From Phyto melanocephala (lineage: Eukaryota; Arthropoda; Insecta; Diptera; Rhinophoridae), in assembly GCA_941918925.1 (NCBI GenBank), contig OW799236.1, forward strand, positions 81,184,213 through 81,248,212: a stretch of 64,000 bases of DNA, in the 5' to 3' direction. Both the position numbers and the translations under genes were made by a program. How positions within the stretch are numbered: the stretch's first letter is position 1; each line of letters starts with the position of its first letter. Under the pieces are notes generated by a model. The model was given only the letters and a program-made list of their open reading frames with translations. It was not told the origin of the DNA and did no database searches. Positions 43,962 to 56,639 of this stretch are shown here, one piece after another.

Positions 43962-44957
43962 TTATTTTATTTATTTAAGTCTATGGATTCTAGATCATTA
44001 CAATATTAACATTTAAGGAAAAATTATTACGTTGATATAGTTTATTGAACTCGGTACAGATCCTCAACAACAGATCGAAGTTGGCATAATTTGTTCTGAA
44101 AAATTTGACTGATAGCGGACAAAAATTACGTGAAAAACGACATGGTACTTAAAAAAGATACTCGCCAATAGGAAATCAGAGCATATACATCCTTTTATTA
44201 AATTTAGAACAAACGTAAAATTTAGCATTGTTATTCGACTTTTTTAGGTTGGCACCTTCACTAGTGCAAGTTTACTAGTAAAAGGTTTAACGAATTCCAC
44301 TGTAAGCCACGAAGACAAAATAGCAGGAATTGTTTTTGCACAGATTCAATGCTATTAATGTAAACGTTGTAAGTTGGATCTCAAATTATTGAACCATACT
44401 CAAGAATAGGCCTGACAAGGGAAATATACAATTGTATTGTATCTATAAACTCTTTCGCCCAACGTTTTATGAATCTAAGGACAGCACGCGCTTTATAACC
44501 AGTTAAAGAGATATGCTGAATAAAATTTAGTTAAACATCTAATAAGATTCCAAGATCGGAGACGGATTCCAGTCTTCTTAACGACGTATAACCATTTAAA
44601 ACATAAATTACTTTAATATAACATCTACGAAAAAAACACATATATTTGCATTTTTTTAGGTTCAGCTCCATTAAACTAAATCTACAACATACATTAAAAG
44701 CATCTATATCCTTTTGTAAGAGGGTGTGATCGGCGTAATTATTATAACTAAGGAATATGTTTACGTCGTCAGCATACATAATAACGTTTGAACTTGATAG
44801 CCAAATTCCCTTTACTGAATTTATGATGCTGATCTTTAAAGAGAGAAGTTCTGAAGCTATTATTAAGGTACAAGATGGTTTGTTGCTAAATGGTAGCCGA
44901 CTTTTGCATTTAAATTTAAGTAAATATCTTACCTCTTGCCATATTTCTTGCATTTAG
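43962..44957 (-). pseudogene. Jockey-type retrotransposon relic, RT to 3' tail
   Basis: The minus strand begins at 44957 with a damaged RT. ASELLSLKISIINSVKGIWL leads into the catalytic VIMYADDVNIFLSYNNYAD (around 44757), then LLQKDIDAFNVCCRFSLMEL, NLKKCKYMCFF and LESVSDLGILLDV (44531). Beyond a frame change come ARAVLRFIKRWAKEFIDT, VRPILEYGSII and QKQFLLFCLRGLQWN (to about 44240). A tail of AATAAA/AAATA units (43962-43985) is the 3' end. The domain order is Jockey-clade. It is truncated at the 5' side and riddled with indels. Confidence 0.7.
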
Positions 44958-45900
44958 ATATTATTTAATCACGATGGTGTAAAGCACAGTTTTCTGTATA
45001 AGATTTCTTGGCACTTTCATGGCGTACTCCTAAGCCATTCAACATTTTATTATATTTATACCTCTCCTTTATGTACGACACTGTGTAAAAGTTAAATAGA
45101 GTTTCTAATGGACGCCATCGCATACTAATCTCATTCAAGTTGAGTTATGATCCAATCGATCATTATTCATTTAATTACTAATTTTTTAAGGATGATTAAT
45201 GAAAGTCACTTAATCGGGATATTATCTGTTTTAAGAATTCACTTCATCCTAAAATTCAGATTAAGCTTTCAATTTTACAATTACTAAGTTGGCAGAAGTC
45301 AGAACGCTACAGAACCTCTTTTTATTTGGCATCTGATCGAGTTTTTTATTTGTTTGTCTATTAAATTGTCACTATAGTTATTAATTATTCGAATTGTTCC
45401 AATTTTTGACGGCTTTCAGTTTATTGTTAGTCCAACGTTAAGAGAATATCACACATTTTCAAATATCACAGATAGACTTAATATATTTACACAAAGCCTT
45501 TCTATACATCCCAGTTTAATATTTTTTCTAAAAATTATAAAAAATTAATCAATATTAAGAAGGTCATTAATAAAATCTTAGTTTCGTAAATAAGATCTTA
45601 ATCCATGTTTCAAACGACTCAAACATTCGGAATATTAACAAAAGATCATTAGATCTTATTATAACTGTAGTTCTGCGGTATTTTTACTAAAAGTTTATTC
45701 AGCACATAAGTAATATTTTAAGAAATAATTTGCTTGACTTGAAAAAAGGAGGAAATTAGTAGTAAAATTGTACAAAAACCCGTGTGCTGTTAAATTAAAA
45801 ACTACTTTTTGTTTGCGTTTTACAAATATTTCTCCCCTTTTTTAAATCTGTTGCAAAGTTTTTTAACAGTTAAATATGAAAAACTAAAAGCCAAATAGAA
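44958..45900. other. AT-rich DNA, nothing recognised
   Basis: No upstream RT blocks of the relic were found here. Confidence 0.4.
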
Positions 45901-47801
45901 CAAGTAAGAGCACTATATTCGGCTGTGCCGAATCTTTTATACCCACCACCAATTTTGTGTACATTTAAAACACAATATTTATTATTTTGTTAATCGCTAT
46001 GGAATAATCTCTTTATAATAAAATATGTATCACTTTCTTTGTAGAGGTTGGTTAAATTTTAAGGGCCCATGTTGAAGGTGAACTACACCTTGTCTTTAAA
46101 CTTGTTTTTTGCACTTCACTTGACATTTCTCAATCTCAAACTTACTCAATTTGATCCGTAGAAAGATACGCAAATGAGCAACGCTTTAAAGTTATTCAGG
46201 TTTTTTATAAAAATGGGCGTTCAAATCAAAATGCATTTTGGGCACTTCGTAATTGTTTTGTTCAACATAATCGTTCAAATTCGTCCACAATCGGGAGAAT
46301 TGTAACAAATATTTAAATTTCTGCAAAACAGGTCTGTATAAAATGTTAGAAAATCTGTGAATGCCTTCTTAGTTTGTTGAATGGGAACCATTGCTGTTCT
46401 TTTGCGGTAGTGGGGCAAAAGAGCAGTCAACCTCGACTCATCATCATGCCCAACAATTGAGCATCAACATTGTCATTGAAAATTTGGACCATCAGATAGA
46501 GGAGTGGCACCAAGGATGGGGGGGGGGGGCTATTTTGGCCGATATTGTGTTAAATACATAATTGAACCATACAAGTATTATCATTATAAAAAGAAATGAT
46601 AATAATTTCTTAAATAATTTATGTTTTATTTAAAATCAACATTGGCCTTTAAAATTTAACCACCCTTTATAAATTCGATATGCTACTCAAATGCTTTTGT
46701 AAATGTAGTCTTTCAATGAAAGTGGGCGTTAAAGTGGGCGTGTCAATAAAGTTTCTGCTAATAAATACAACTTAGATATTTCAATATAGTCCTTTATTTT
46801 CCCAAAAACTTTGTCAATAGAGAAATTACATGAATTTAGGATAAACCGTTATATGAGAGGTAGGCGTTAAAGTGGGCGTGTCACCTAAACTTTTTTACAT
46901 TGATTAGAAGGATATAAGTAGCAAATTTTATCATCGTACCTGTAATTTTGGCGGTTTTATGAGCTTTTAAATTTCATTAACGGTAGATAACGTGAAAAGT
47001 GGGCGTTATAGTAGGCGTGTCAAAGTTATTTTTGCTAATGAGTACAACTTAGGTGTTTCAATATAGGCCTTTATTATTCCAAAATCTTTATTAATAGAGA
47101 AATTATATGAATTTTAGGTAAAACGTTATATGGGAGGTGGGCGTAAAAGTGGGCGTGGCACATTGATTTTCCGTTACAAAAAAGCCCTTCCCCAAAAAGC
47201 AAAGTGTGCAAAATTTCAGAGCCGTACATCCAATTTTGTTGCTTTTATGACGTTTTTGTTTTTAAATATACCGAAAAATACACTGTGTGGTATAAATTTT
47301 CGTACATTTTGATCGATAACTCCTCTCCTAATGCATAGATTTAAATAATTTTTGGGGAAAAATATTGTTTTTACTCAGGAAATATATATTCGAAGTTTCA
47401 TGAGTCTACGTAAATGCGTTTGTCCACAATTCCATTTTATTCGATGTTCGAAGGACACGGTTTTTTCGACCTACTCTTGCTTTTCGAGCTATAACTCTCT
47501 TCCTAATATTCCGATTTAGCCCATTTTCAATAACAAACAAACATTGTCTATAAGAAAGATTCTGGCAAAATTTGAGCCCCCTAGCTTTTTCGGTGCGACC
47601 TCTATCGTGCTTTCAACAGACGGACAGACGGACAGACGGACAGGCGGACAGACGGACGGACATAGCTAGATCGTCATCAAATCAAACCCTGATTCAGAAT
47701 ATATATACTTTATGGGGTCTAAAATGGATATTTCGATGTGTTACAAACGGAATGACAAAATGAATATACCCCCACCATTTTTTTGGTGGCGGGTATAAAA
47801 A
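45901..47801 (-). mobile_element. R1 repeat copy D, the most complete copy
   Basis: It has both ends. The left is CAAGTAAGAGCACTATA, hairpin TTCGGC-tgt-GCCGAA, then TTTTATACCCACCACC. The right is CCCCACCATTTTTTTGGTGG then CGGGTATAAAA. In between lie the ITm MITE (46044-46669), blocks with GTGGGCG...GTAGGCGTGTC (46720-47160), and a GACGGACAGACGGACAGACG tract (47619-47665) leading to 'ATACTTTATGGGGTCTAAAA'. Use this as the reference for the family. Non-coding. Confidence 0.7.
46044..46669. mobile_element. ITm-derived MITE inside R1 copy D
   Basis: It has the same ends and internal deletion as in the other copies. The junction carries a G12 run (46517-46528). Confidence 0.65.
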
Positions 47802-49290
47802 CCAAGAGATGTCAACGCATTTTTATTATTTGCTTAAATTGAACGTTTAAGTCCCGTCGTCAAGTAATTCTTTTAAGAAAGGAAAATGAAAAAAAAATAT
47901 TGTTGCCATTTTTTTTTTCTTTACTACCAGCAAGCAAATTTCCATTTTCTTATAGTTTACTAGTGATGTTATTTTCCATTTAGGCGTAAATATGCTTGTC
48001 ATCATTTTAGCATTAAGGTTCCTCCTTTTTTTACGTTTTGCCTTTTACTTTTTGTTGATGTTAAGGCTCTTGTTCCTTTTTTCCTTTTGGTCATGTCATG
48101 TTAAAAACAGTTTCTTGTTTGTTGGCGAAATGAAACGACTGATTTTTAAATATATAGTATTTATGTGTAGACATGTGTATGTATGCACAGTGCTTATAGG
48201 CCTGTCATTGTCTGTGTCATATTTAGCTGTTGGTGCTTGTATGGTTAATGTCACCACTATTATTTGTAAATTGTTTTGCGTTGCTGTTAGTGTGTTGTCC
48301 TCTGTAAAGCTGTCGTAAAGTGGTACATTAACTTATTTGTTGAAGTTTTCTGTCTGCATTTTTTTCCCCTTTCAAGTTTTGAGACTGATTTCCGTTGAGA
48401 GGTGAACCTTTTAAAATTACTTTCGAGAAGTAGGTATATCTTCCTTCTTCATAAAATAAATAGTAGTGGTTTAAGGAGGATATAAACACATTTTTCAATG
48501 ACTCATTGGCAAGTGTTTTTACTGCTGGAATAGAATTGTTTTTAGAAATTTAAAACACACCAAGAGATAAAATATGGTTGTAAAATGATCTTGGCGGTCA
48601 TATTATATTCGCTATAACAATATTAAGTTATTTCAGGCAAATTGTATTTATTTTTATTTTTAAAGCATTTATTTTGTCACGATAACCAATTATTGTTTTG
48701 AGTTGTACTATATAATACATATCATTTTTTGAAAACTTCACTCAGGCAGTTATGCAACAGTTGTGAATTTACTATATTTTGAATATTAATTTATTTTTCT
48801 GTTCTTTTCTATTCTATTCTTACTTTTCTATTCAGGTATCACAAAGGGATCAATATAATGGACCCAAGTGAGCTGTACAATAGCTGCCTTTTCTACCTAA
48901 CCTAACCTAGTTCTGTGATACACTTTGCACCAACCAAAATTCAGCAAATTTGGAAGCAGTGATGTCAAAAACACCAATTTTTCAGATTTATTTAAAATGG
49001 CTTAACCCATATATTTAAACAGATTTATTTTGAGCTACGATAATGTATGTCAAGTATCAGGGTTTCTTTACAAAAGCTAGAAACTAAGGATATTTAAATA
49101 TACTGTTGAAGGTTCAAATTGGTAACTCCAATTTATTTAACAAAATTATTACCCTGCAGTAAAAAATATTTTACTTCAAGAAAAGTAAAAAAAATTTAAA
49201 AGTAAGTAGCTATATAAGTAGCTTTAAATAATTGTCGATATATTTTCATTTAAGAATTCTTAAGCCAATTTGAAGCCATTAATCTGTATA
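47802..49290. other. AT-rich DNA, nothing firm
   Basis: A 108-codon hydrophobic frame at 47992-48318 reflects T-richness. The strip at 48836-48908 (GGTATCACAAAGGGATC ... CTAACCTAACCTA) may be the 3' tail of a non-LTR element. Confidence 0.35.
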
Positions 49291-49674
49291 TGTGACAGCG
49301 CATAGAGAAAGGGACCTGAGGGTAAAAAAACAATTTTCACTTTTTTTTTTTTTGATGTGGACAACATATGAGCATCGAATGAGACCGATCCCATGCCCCA
49401 AAAGTGTTCCCTCCCAGAGATATGCGCGATTTATAAAAGTGAAGTCTACGATTCTTAGCGCAAATAGAAAGGGACCTAACGGTAAAATTTATTTATTTTC
49501 ATTTTGTCCATTACTTAGCTAACAAAATAACTTGATTTTACGAAACTACAAAAAATTTATTTTTTTCCTTATGAACAATTTAAAAAAAATAGAAAAATCT
49601 TTTAATCTTTAAAATGGCTCTCCTGAACAAAACCTGTTTTTACCCTTAGGTCCCTTTCTCTATGCGCTGTCACA
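49291..49674. mobile_element. 384-bp MITE derived from the 37376-39244 transposon
   Basis: The left 210 bp (TGTGACAGCGCATAGAGAAA through the internal AGAAAGGGACCTAACGG motif) and the right 65 bp (AAAATGGCTCTCCTGAACAA to the end) match the larger element closely. The coding middle is gone. It is flanked by TA. Confidence 0.75.
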
Positions 49675-51390
49675 TATGTATTTGCTTACATTTTACTCTA
49701 AAAAATTACTTAAATTTGAATTCAAAAACTTTTAAAATTTTCTATTACATTTTGAACTAAACATATGTAACAATTCAATTAAGTTTTTAATGAACAATTA
49801 ATTTAAACTATTCTATTTACCTAAGCTAATTAAGGCATTAAAGAATTGCTATAAACGTTGTTGCAAAGTCACACTAATTACGTGCCATCAATGGATAACG
49901 AAAATAAATAAATTAAAAAAGAACAAATTATAACAAAAAAAAAAAAATACACAGTACTTTCATACCAACACATAGATATTAAGATATATATTTATATGTA
50001 TTTTTGTACTGAATATTTACTCATCTGTATGCAAAACACACATACAATATGTTTATTGGTTGTTTTGTATGGTCACATGGTTCGGTTGATTGTTGGTCCT
50101 TGTTTTTGTTACACATTGACAATATGTGTGTATTTTTTTAATGTGTGGGTGTATGTTTGTTTCCATAACACATGTACACACATACTTATATAACTACTTA
50201 AATAAATTAAATTGTCAGTTATTTACAAAAATAACCACAACGACAAAGAACTACAACAAAAGTATAGTGACAAAAAAAAAACCAAAGAGCAATAACAACA
50301 AAAAGAGAATATTTAATGATAAATAGAAATAACCAATAAAGACTAACAATCACTACAACAACGCTAATAATAACTGCGGTTGCTATACAGTATGTAAATG
50401 TGTAGTTAGTCTGGTAAGAATGGCTTAAAGACACACCATACATGTAACTTAAAACAATTCTTTCATTTATAGAAAAGAGCTATGCAATTTATAGTCGAAT
50501 GGAAGATGATTTTTTTAATGTAAATATGAAAAATTTATAATTATTATTATAATTATAACTATTTATCAATGAAAAACCTGATTGCTTAGGAAGCAATTAA
50601 ATATTAAGACAGTTGGCCTAACATTGCCTATTGAACCACAAAAACAAACTAATATGTATATTATAGTCGTCATGTTTATTGTCAAATGGACTAAGTAAGC
50701 TACACAGATGAACAGTTGTCTAAATATTTTTGTCAACTCAAAAATTACTTATACAATGATGTAGAGTATAAAGAATACAAATAACATAAAAATTACAATC
50801 TGGTAAAAAGCAAACCAACCAAACATATCAGTTATGCAATTACATCAAGTTATATATTGGAAATATATAAGTTCAAGGGACTGGGAAAGACAATGCAATA
50901 AAGAAATATACAATTTTCAATAAGCGAATTCAAACTTATAGTAGTACATATATTTGTAAAAGTCTTTTATTAAAAGTCGTCAAAAAAATTGTCAAGGTAA
51001 TTTTTATTTAATAAAAAATATACAAACAATTTTATAGGAAAAATCTCGAAAAACTTATGGTTAAATTACTATTTGAAAAATATATTGTTTGTAGGGAAAT
51101 AAAATAATTCAAACTTTCATTAATATCAAGTTAACAATAATTACACAAATAGGTAATTCTAATCAGCAAATGTTTTATTTGAAGGACCTATGCATGACAT
51201 TAATATTTTTAAGGCATACCGTCACCGCGGCTGTTTAAATTTTGGGTCACTGTTTCGAGCATTGTTAAGCGTATATGTTATCTTGGATGGCTTCAATTCT
51301 TGCTGGTTTATTAACATAAGCCAGTATCCACACAAAAATATTCGGGAAGTGTCAATTTGTACAACTTTGTGAGCCAGTTTGCAGGGTTAC
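49675..51390. other. AT-rich DNA, nothing recognised
   Basis: Only chance frames and poly(A)/poly(T) runs. Confidence 0.4.
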
Positions 51391-52140
51391 TTTTATACCC
51401 GCCACCAAAAAAATGGGGATATATTAATTTTGTCATTCCGTTTGTACCACATCGAATTATCCATTTTAGACCCCATAAAGTATATATATTCTGAATCGGG
51501 GTTTGATTTTATGACGATCTAGCTATGTCCGTCCGTCTGTCCGTCTGTTGAAAGCACGATAAAGTCGGACCGAAAAAGTTAGGGGGCTCAAGTTTTGCCA
51601 GAATATTTCTTATATACAAGGTTTGTTTGGTACTGAAAATGGGCAAAATCGTAATATTAGGAAGAGAGTTATAGCTCGTAATGCAAGAGTAGGTTAAAAA
51701 GAACCGTGTCCTTCTAACATCAAATAAAATGGTACTGTGTTTAAACGCATTAATGTAGAGAAACGAAACTTTGAATATATAGTTAACTGAGTTAAAACAA
51801 TATTTTTTCCTGAAAATAGTTTAAATCTATGCATTAGGAAAGGATTTATAGATCAAAATGTACGAAAATTTACACCGCATATTGTATTTTTCGGTATATT
51901 AAAAATTTAAAACCTAATAAAACTGGCAAAATTAAATGTACGATTCTGAAATTTTGCAAAACATTGCTTTTTGGTTAAAGGCTTTGTTCTTCCGGAAAAT
52001 ATATGTCACACGCCCACTTTTACGCGCACCTTCCATATAACGTTTTATCTCAAATTCATATTATTTTCCTATAAATAAAGATTTTAGAATTAAATATTTA
52101 GACTATATAAAAATATTTAAGTTGTATTCATTAGCAGAAA
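51391..52140 (+). mobile_element. R1 repeat copy F, 5' part without MITE
   Basis: It starts TTTTATACCCGCCACC, then CATTCCGTTTGTACCACATC, CTATGTCCGTCCGTCTGTCC and 'ACACGCCCACTTTTACGC'. It ends near 52140, with no hairpin end or ITm MITE. Confidence 0.6.
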
Positions 52141-52144
52141 ATGA

Positions 52145-52350
52145 TCACTAAATGAAGCATATTTCGAGATGTGATCTCTGCAGGATTTATTGTAGATTGG
52201 TTCCTCTGTAAATATAAAGCAATTTTTTTTATTAATAAACATTAAAAAATTATTCTCATCGCTATGCAAAGTTTTACGATAAAAAAAATCAGCCGAAAGC
52301 AATATTTGGTTTATGGTGATTTGCCGCAGTATACTGGTCATGAATGCCAA
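52145..52350 (-). pseudogene. Probable ITm transposase relic, first catalytic block
   Basis: The minus-strand frame includes FFYRKTLHSDENNFLMFINK and KNCFIFTEEPI, resembling I-I-F-S-D-E-A-x-F-x-L-N-G-x-V-N-K-Q-N-C-R-x-W-x-E. The other catalytic blocks and the ends are absent. Confidence 0.4.
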
Positions 52351-53189
52351 ATAATTAGCTTAGTATGTCAGCGAACTCTTCCGTTAGTTCTATCGGACAT
52401 AGAAAACAACCAGTGTTAATCGAACACATTGACTTCTTTAGCCGGTGGACTACTATTTAATTTTCGAGTGCGAGAAGAAATGTTCCTTTTATATCTAAAT
52501 TTACTTTTCTGCTTTTGAGAGAGAGAGAGAGAGAGAAATGATTTTGTCCAGACAACTCTTTGCTTCACTTAGCTTAATTTTAATTTTTCGTTTGTAAAAT
52601 TAAAATGCCTTATTTTCAAATGTATATCATAGAGCAGCTATGAACAAATTTTTCAAAATAAAAGAATCATGCAGTCAAAAATTCTCTGTATAAAAATTGT
52701 GTTCGGAATAAATGGGTGAGTTCTTACGTTGTGTAGTAAGATGGTTCGATCGGTTCCATACAAAAATTGGATTTGAATAGAACCTGAAGACAATTTTAGA
52801 AAAAATTTTAAATACCGCCCATTTTTTTGTAGTCCGATCATAACCTGTAGCTTATTATGCCCATAACTTTAGTCAATAAACCATTTAAATAAATGGGTAC
52901 ATAAGTCACTGTGTGGTAAAATTTATTTAAAAGGATGTCTTGCAGTAAATTAATTGTAAATTATCTCAAAAAATTTTTTTAATAGAAATATTTTTAAACA
53001 AACAAATAAAAGTCTAACGAATTGAAAACCGTTTACCCGCACATAAAAATAGTGAATATAAATGATACTATTATATACAGTTTAATACTTGTAGAACATT
53101 AAAAAACCTTTACATGTATGTGTAAAATAGATACTAACGATCGCATATACTAACACATATACATAAAACCCAGCTATAAATGTCAAAAG
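52351..53189. other. AT-rich DNA with a (GA)n tract
   Basis: A GA microsatellite lies at about 52517-52537. Nothing else is recognised. Confidence 0.4.
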
Positions 53190-53330
53190 GGCTTTATATT
53201 TTAGGCCTTTTGGATGACGAATTTAAAACTTTTTTCAGATTTGTTACATTATTCTACCCTGCTTGCCCTTGAAAGCCTTTAAGAAGGCTCTAAACTCCGT
53301 TCAAAGATCCGATAGTCCTTCTTACTCTTC
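53190..53330 (-). repeat. Dispersed segment, inverted relative at 11820-11955
   Basis: It shares GACTATCGGATCT, GGGTAGAAT, AAGGCCTAAAATATAAAGCC and AGCTGGG with the 11.8-kb segment on the opposite strand. Confidence 0.4.
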
Positions 53331-55333
53331 TACTTTAAGAAAAAAAATTATTTATTTGTTCTTTTAGCTAGACTCACATTAAGCATACTAAGCAAGCATT
53401 ATGGTAGACCCTGCAAAAATATGATTGTATCTATAACACGGAAGATAGTTAACAGAAAGGCCAAAGTAATTGAATTTTTTGGTGTAACACATACAGACAC
53501 AATTTTACAAATACTACTAAGCACTATCTAAAAAATGTCTTTAGTGAAATATTACTGATTCACTTTTGACTCTGTCAACAGTACTACTGACCAATTATAC
53601 CCCAGACGATGTTCTTTGCTATAGACTTTTAACATGTGGTTATCCACTCGTGGCATTAGAACTATTGACTTTGAGTTCTTATGGAGCCAAATGGATTCAT
53701 TGGAACTAAGTCTTTACTAGTTTATTTCAGTAAATCTAGTCCACACTTTTGATACCTTTTAACTCATTGAAATAAAATATTATTTTTAAGTGTAAAAAAA
53801 CACTACATTTAAAATTTTTATTTATTAATTTTTTTATTATTTTAAAGTGCAAAAAGTGTAGCCGTTTTCTTGACAATATCACTAAAAGAGTCCGCAAATA
53901 TGGTGATTTAGAGACACTTAATCCTAAGCTTCCTGCAGAGTAGTTTAGCGAGTAGTATGATCGTTGCTAGTCCCTTTAATAATGGGAAACTCAAAAAGAA
54001 TTAAAAACTCAACTGGGTTAAAAAAAGACCTTAATTAGATGGTTTTCTAGAAGCCCTGTTTTTTGAAGCGAGTGTGGAAGCAACTTGCTTTATATCTCAA
54101 TAAGTGTAAACATATATATGTATGAAAATTGTAATGGAAATTGGAGTCCTTGTGTCCACTTAATATGTCTAAATAAGGCCTTTAATATGGCCTACTTAAT
54201 ATTTTTTTTACCGCTGGATACTAATTGTCTCATACAAAAACATGACTGGGACAAAAACAAGAGCAGAAAAAATGCAATGTTCTTGTGCAATCGAGAAGGT
54301 GGAGTAGATGTCGAAATAAATAAAATTTTATGTTAAATTATGTAAATTGCAAACCACATAATGTTGCTAACAAAATGCCGACGCATTTATCATTTCTTTT
54401 ATACAAACACGGATACATATTTTTACATATACATATGCACATTCTGACACATTTATATAACTATACTAAATACATACTTAGATACTCGTACATATTTGCT
54501 TACAATCTAGTAAAAAATTATATATGTATATGCTTTGATGTTTGTTAGTGAGTATGTCCAAAGGGTATTGGAATAAAATGGTCGAATAGCAAAAAGTCAT
54601 GTTGGTGTGTATGGTACAAAAACAACAGTTTTTTTACACTTAAATGCATAGAAAAACGTATAAGTATATGTATATACATACATGCATAACTGTATTTAAT
54701 TTTTTTATAAAATTTGTCTCTTTGCAGAAAAGTTCGGGAAGGTTCTCTATATAAAAATATATTAAAAAATAGTTTTTTAATCATTATAAGTTGTACAAAA
54801 AAGTTTTATAAATTTAATATCTATAAAAAAAAATCCAAATATTATTTATCGAAAATTTTTAAAATTTATTTTTTATAAATATTTTTTGTAAGAAACAGTA
54901 CTGACACAAATAGATATTTAAAATGAAAAAAAACTTTGTGTATGCTAAATATGCCTGTATATAATATGCTACGTATTCGCATTATCCCCTCTTCATACGA
55001 ATATGCATATTTATTTCCTTACATACATATAGATCACTATGTATGTATATACATAGTTACACATGTATGTGTGTGTAAAAAATTCTCATTAACATAAAAC
55101 ATAAATGTTTACTTTTGGTTTTGTTTGGACGTTTAATGTGTATATTTTTTTTATATTTTTATTATTGTTGGTTGTTTTTATTGTTTGTTTTCGATATTTG
55201 CATATTGTATTTGTATACAGAAATAAATTTATTTTTGGTAAAGCGGTAACAGTGCAGCGAAAAAAAAAATAGTTAAAAAAACTATTGAAAAACAAAGTAT
55301 CACTTGTATTAGTTGAAAATGTTGTCAAATATA
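53331..55333. other. AT-rich DNA, nothing recognised
   Basis: Long runs of (AT)-rich simple sequence with 'ACATACAT'-type repeats (54400-55080). No genes supported. Confidence 0.4.
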
Positions 55334-56010
55334 TCGGGTGTCCCAACTAGAACGCAACTAGAACGCGATCTTTTAATGAAATTTTCAATGACCTTTTTGC
55401 ATAAATGCTGCGGTGTTTCATTTATGAAGCGTCCAATTTCCTCTTTTAAGGCTTGAGTCGTCGTCGGCTTATTCGCGTAATCCATCGACTTTAAAAAACC
55501 ATAAAGAAAAAAATCTAGAGGTGTTAAATCACACGATCTAGGCGGCCAATGCTGGTCTCCAAAACGCGAAACAACACGACCGGGAAATGACTGATGCAGC
55601 AATTGAATTGTTTCTCTGGCTGTATGACATGTGGCGCCATAGTGTTGAAACCACATGCCCTCCACGTTCATTTCTTCAATTCTAGGCAAGAAAAAGCTGG
55701 TTATCATTTCACGATACCGAACACCATTGACTGTTTGCGCTTGACCTGCCTCATTTTCATGAAAAAAAGGTCCAATGATTCCTCCAGCCCAAAAACCACA
55801 CCACACAGTGACACGTTGAGGATGCATTTGCTTCTCGTGAATCACTCGAGGATTTTGCTCTCCCCAAATGCGACAATTCTGCCTATTGACGAAGCCATCA
55901 AGATGGCAATGGGATGAACGCAATTTGCGAACTGTAGCCGCAAAACTTTCACCATTTTGGTAAAACAATTTCACAATGAGAATGTGTTGTTCATTCGTGT
56001 AGCGCTCCAT
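55309..56010 (-). pseudogene. Internally deleted ITm transposase
   Basis: ATG at 56010 (MERYTNEQHILIVKLFYQNG) opens a 233-codon frame. After about 35 residues an internal deletion joins AATVRKLRSSH directly to CHLDGFVNRQNCRIW, removing the DNA-binding region and the first catalytic Asp. The second block reads FQHYGATCHTA, with Y where D is expected. The third (PPRSCDLTPLDFFLYGFLK) is intact. So two of three acidic residues are lost and the protein cannot be catalytic. The frame runs through the terminal repeat (VGTPDI) and stops only in flanking DNA. A shortened protein with end-binding ability is conceivable but lacks the N-terminal DNA-binding domain. Confidence 0.7.
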
Positions 56011-56123
56011 TTTTACTAACCTCGTACCTTCTACTAACAAGCAATAACCATTGTTCAAATGTCAAACAATGACACTTCGAATGGCGCCAAATTTAAAAAT
56101 TGCGTTCTAGTTGGGACACCCGA
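55334..56123 (-). mobile_element. Internally deleted ITm element with perfect ends (790 bp)
   Basis: Identical inverted ends TCGGGTGTCCCAACTAGAAC (24 bp in all) are flanked by TA at 55332-55333 and 56124-56125. The interior is a shortened but still open transposase gene on the minus strand. The clean ends and long open frame indicate a fairly recent insertion. Confidence 0.85.
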
Positions 56124-56125
56124 TA

Positions 56126-56639
56126 TATGTATAAGTATGCGGATACAAGCAAAGCAAAGTGCGCCATGACCCTTAGAGTATAAAATATTTTCTCAAGTTA
56201 ATTTCGGATTTTAAAGTATATATCGATGTCTATGTCTCGAGTAGGGAAATGTTTTACTCTGTTTTTTCTCATGAAAAGCTTACGGGTGGAAAGTTTTTTA
56301 GTTCCTCGTACAGATATAGGTTTTTGATTACAAAATAATTTTATAGTTAAAAAACTTGTTAACTTCTTCAGCCATAAAGATTTCTATGATTTTTGCGTAA
56401 GCGTATAGTTCCAGTGACAATATAATTTAGTAGATAGAAAAGTAAGCAGTTGCACGCACATACAGAGTTAATATTAGTTTTAAACCAATTATTACAAATC
56501 ATTGCATTCACATTGGGTTTGCATAAAAATACAATCAAATGGTTGAAATGTATGCAGTGTTATTCCTGCACAAGTCAGTATTCGCTTTTACAGCAATTAC
56601 GGCTATTAAACTGATTTCTAAGAAACCCAAATAAGGTCC
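56126..56639. other. AT-rich DNA, nothing recognised
   Basis: No coding or repeat signal. Confidence 0.4.

Noticed and set aside
47992..48318. 108-codon membrane-like frame
   Set aside because: Its composition is explained by T-rich DNA, and there are no splice, promoter or polyadenylation signals or known family.
48895..48908. CCTAACCTAACCTA as insect telomere repeat (TTAGG)n
   Set aside because: Fewer than three units; flies lack this telomere repeat, and the neighbouring sequence looks like a retroelement tail.
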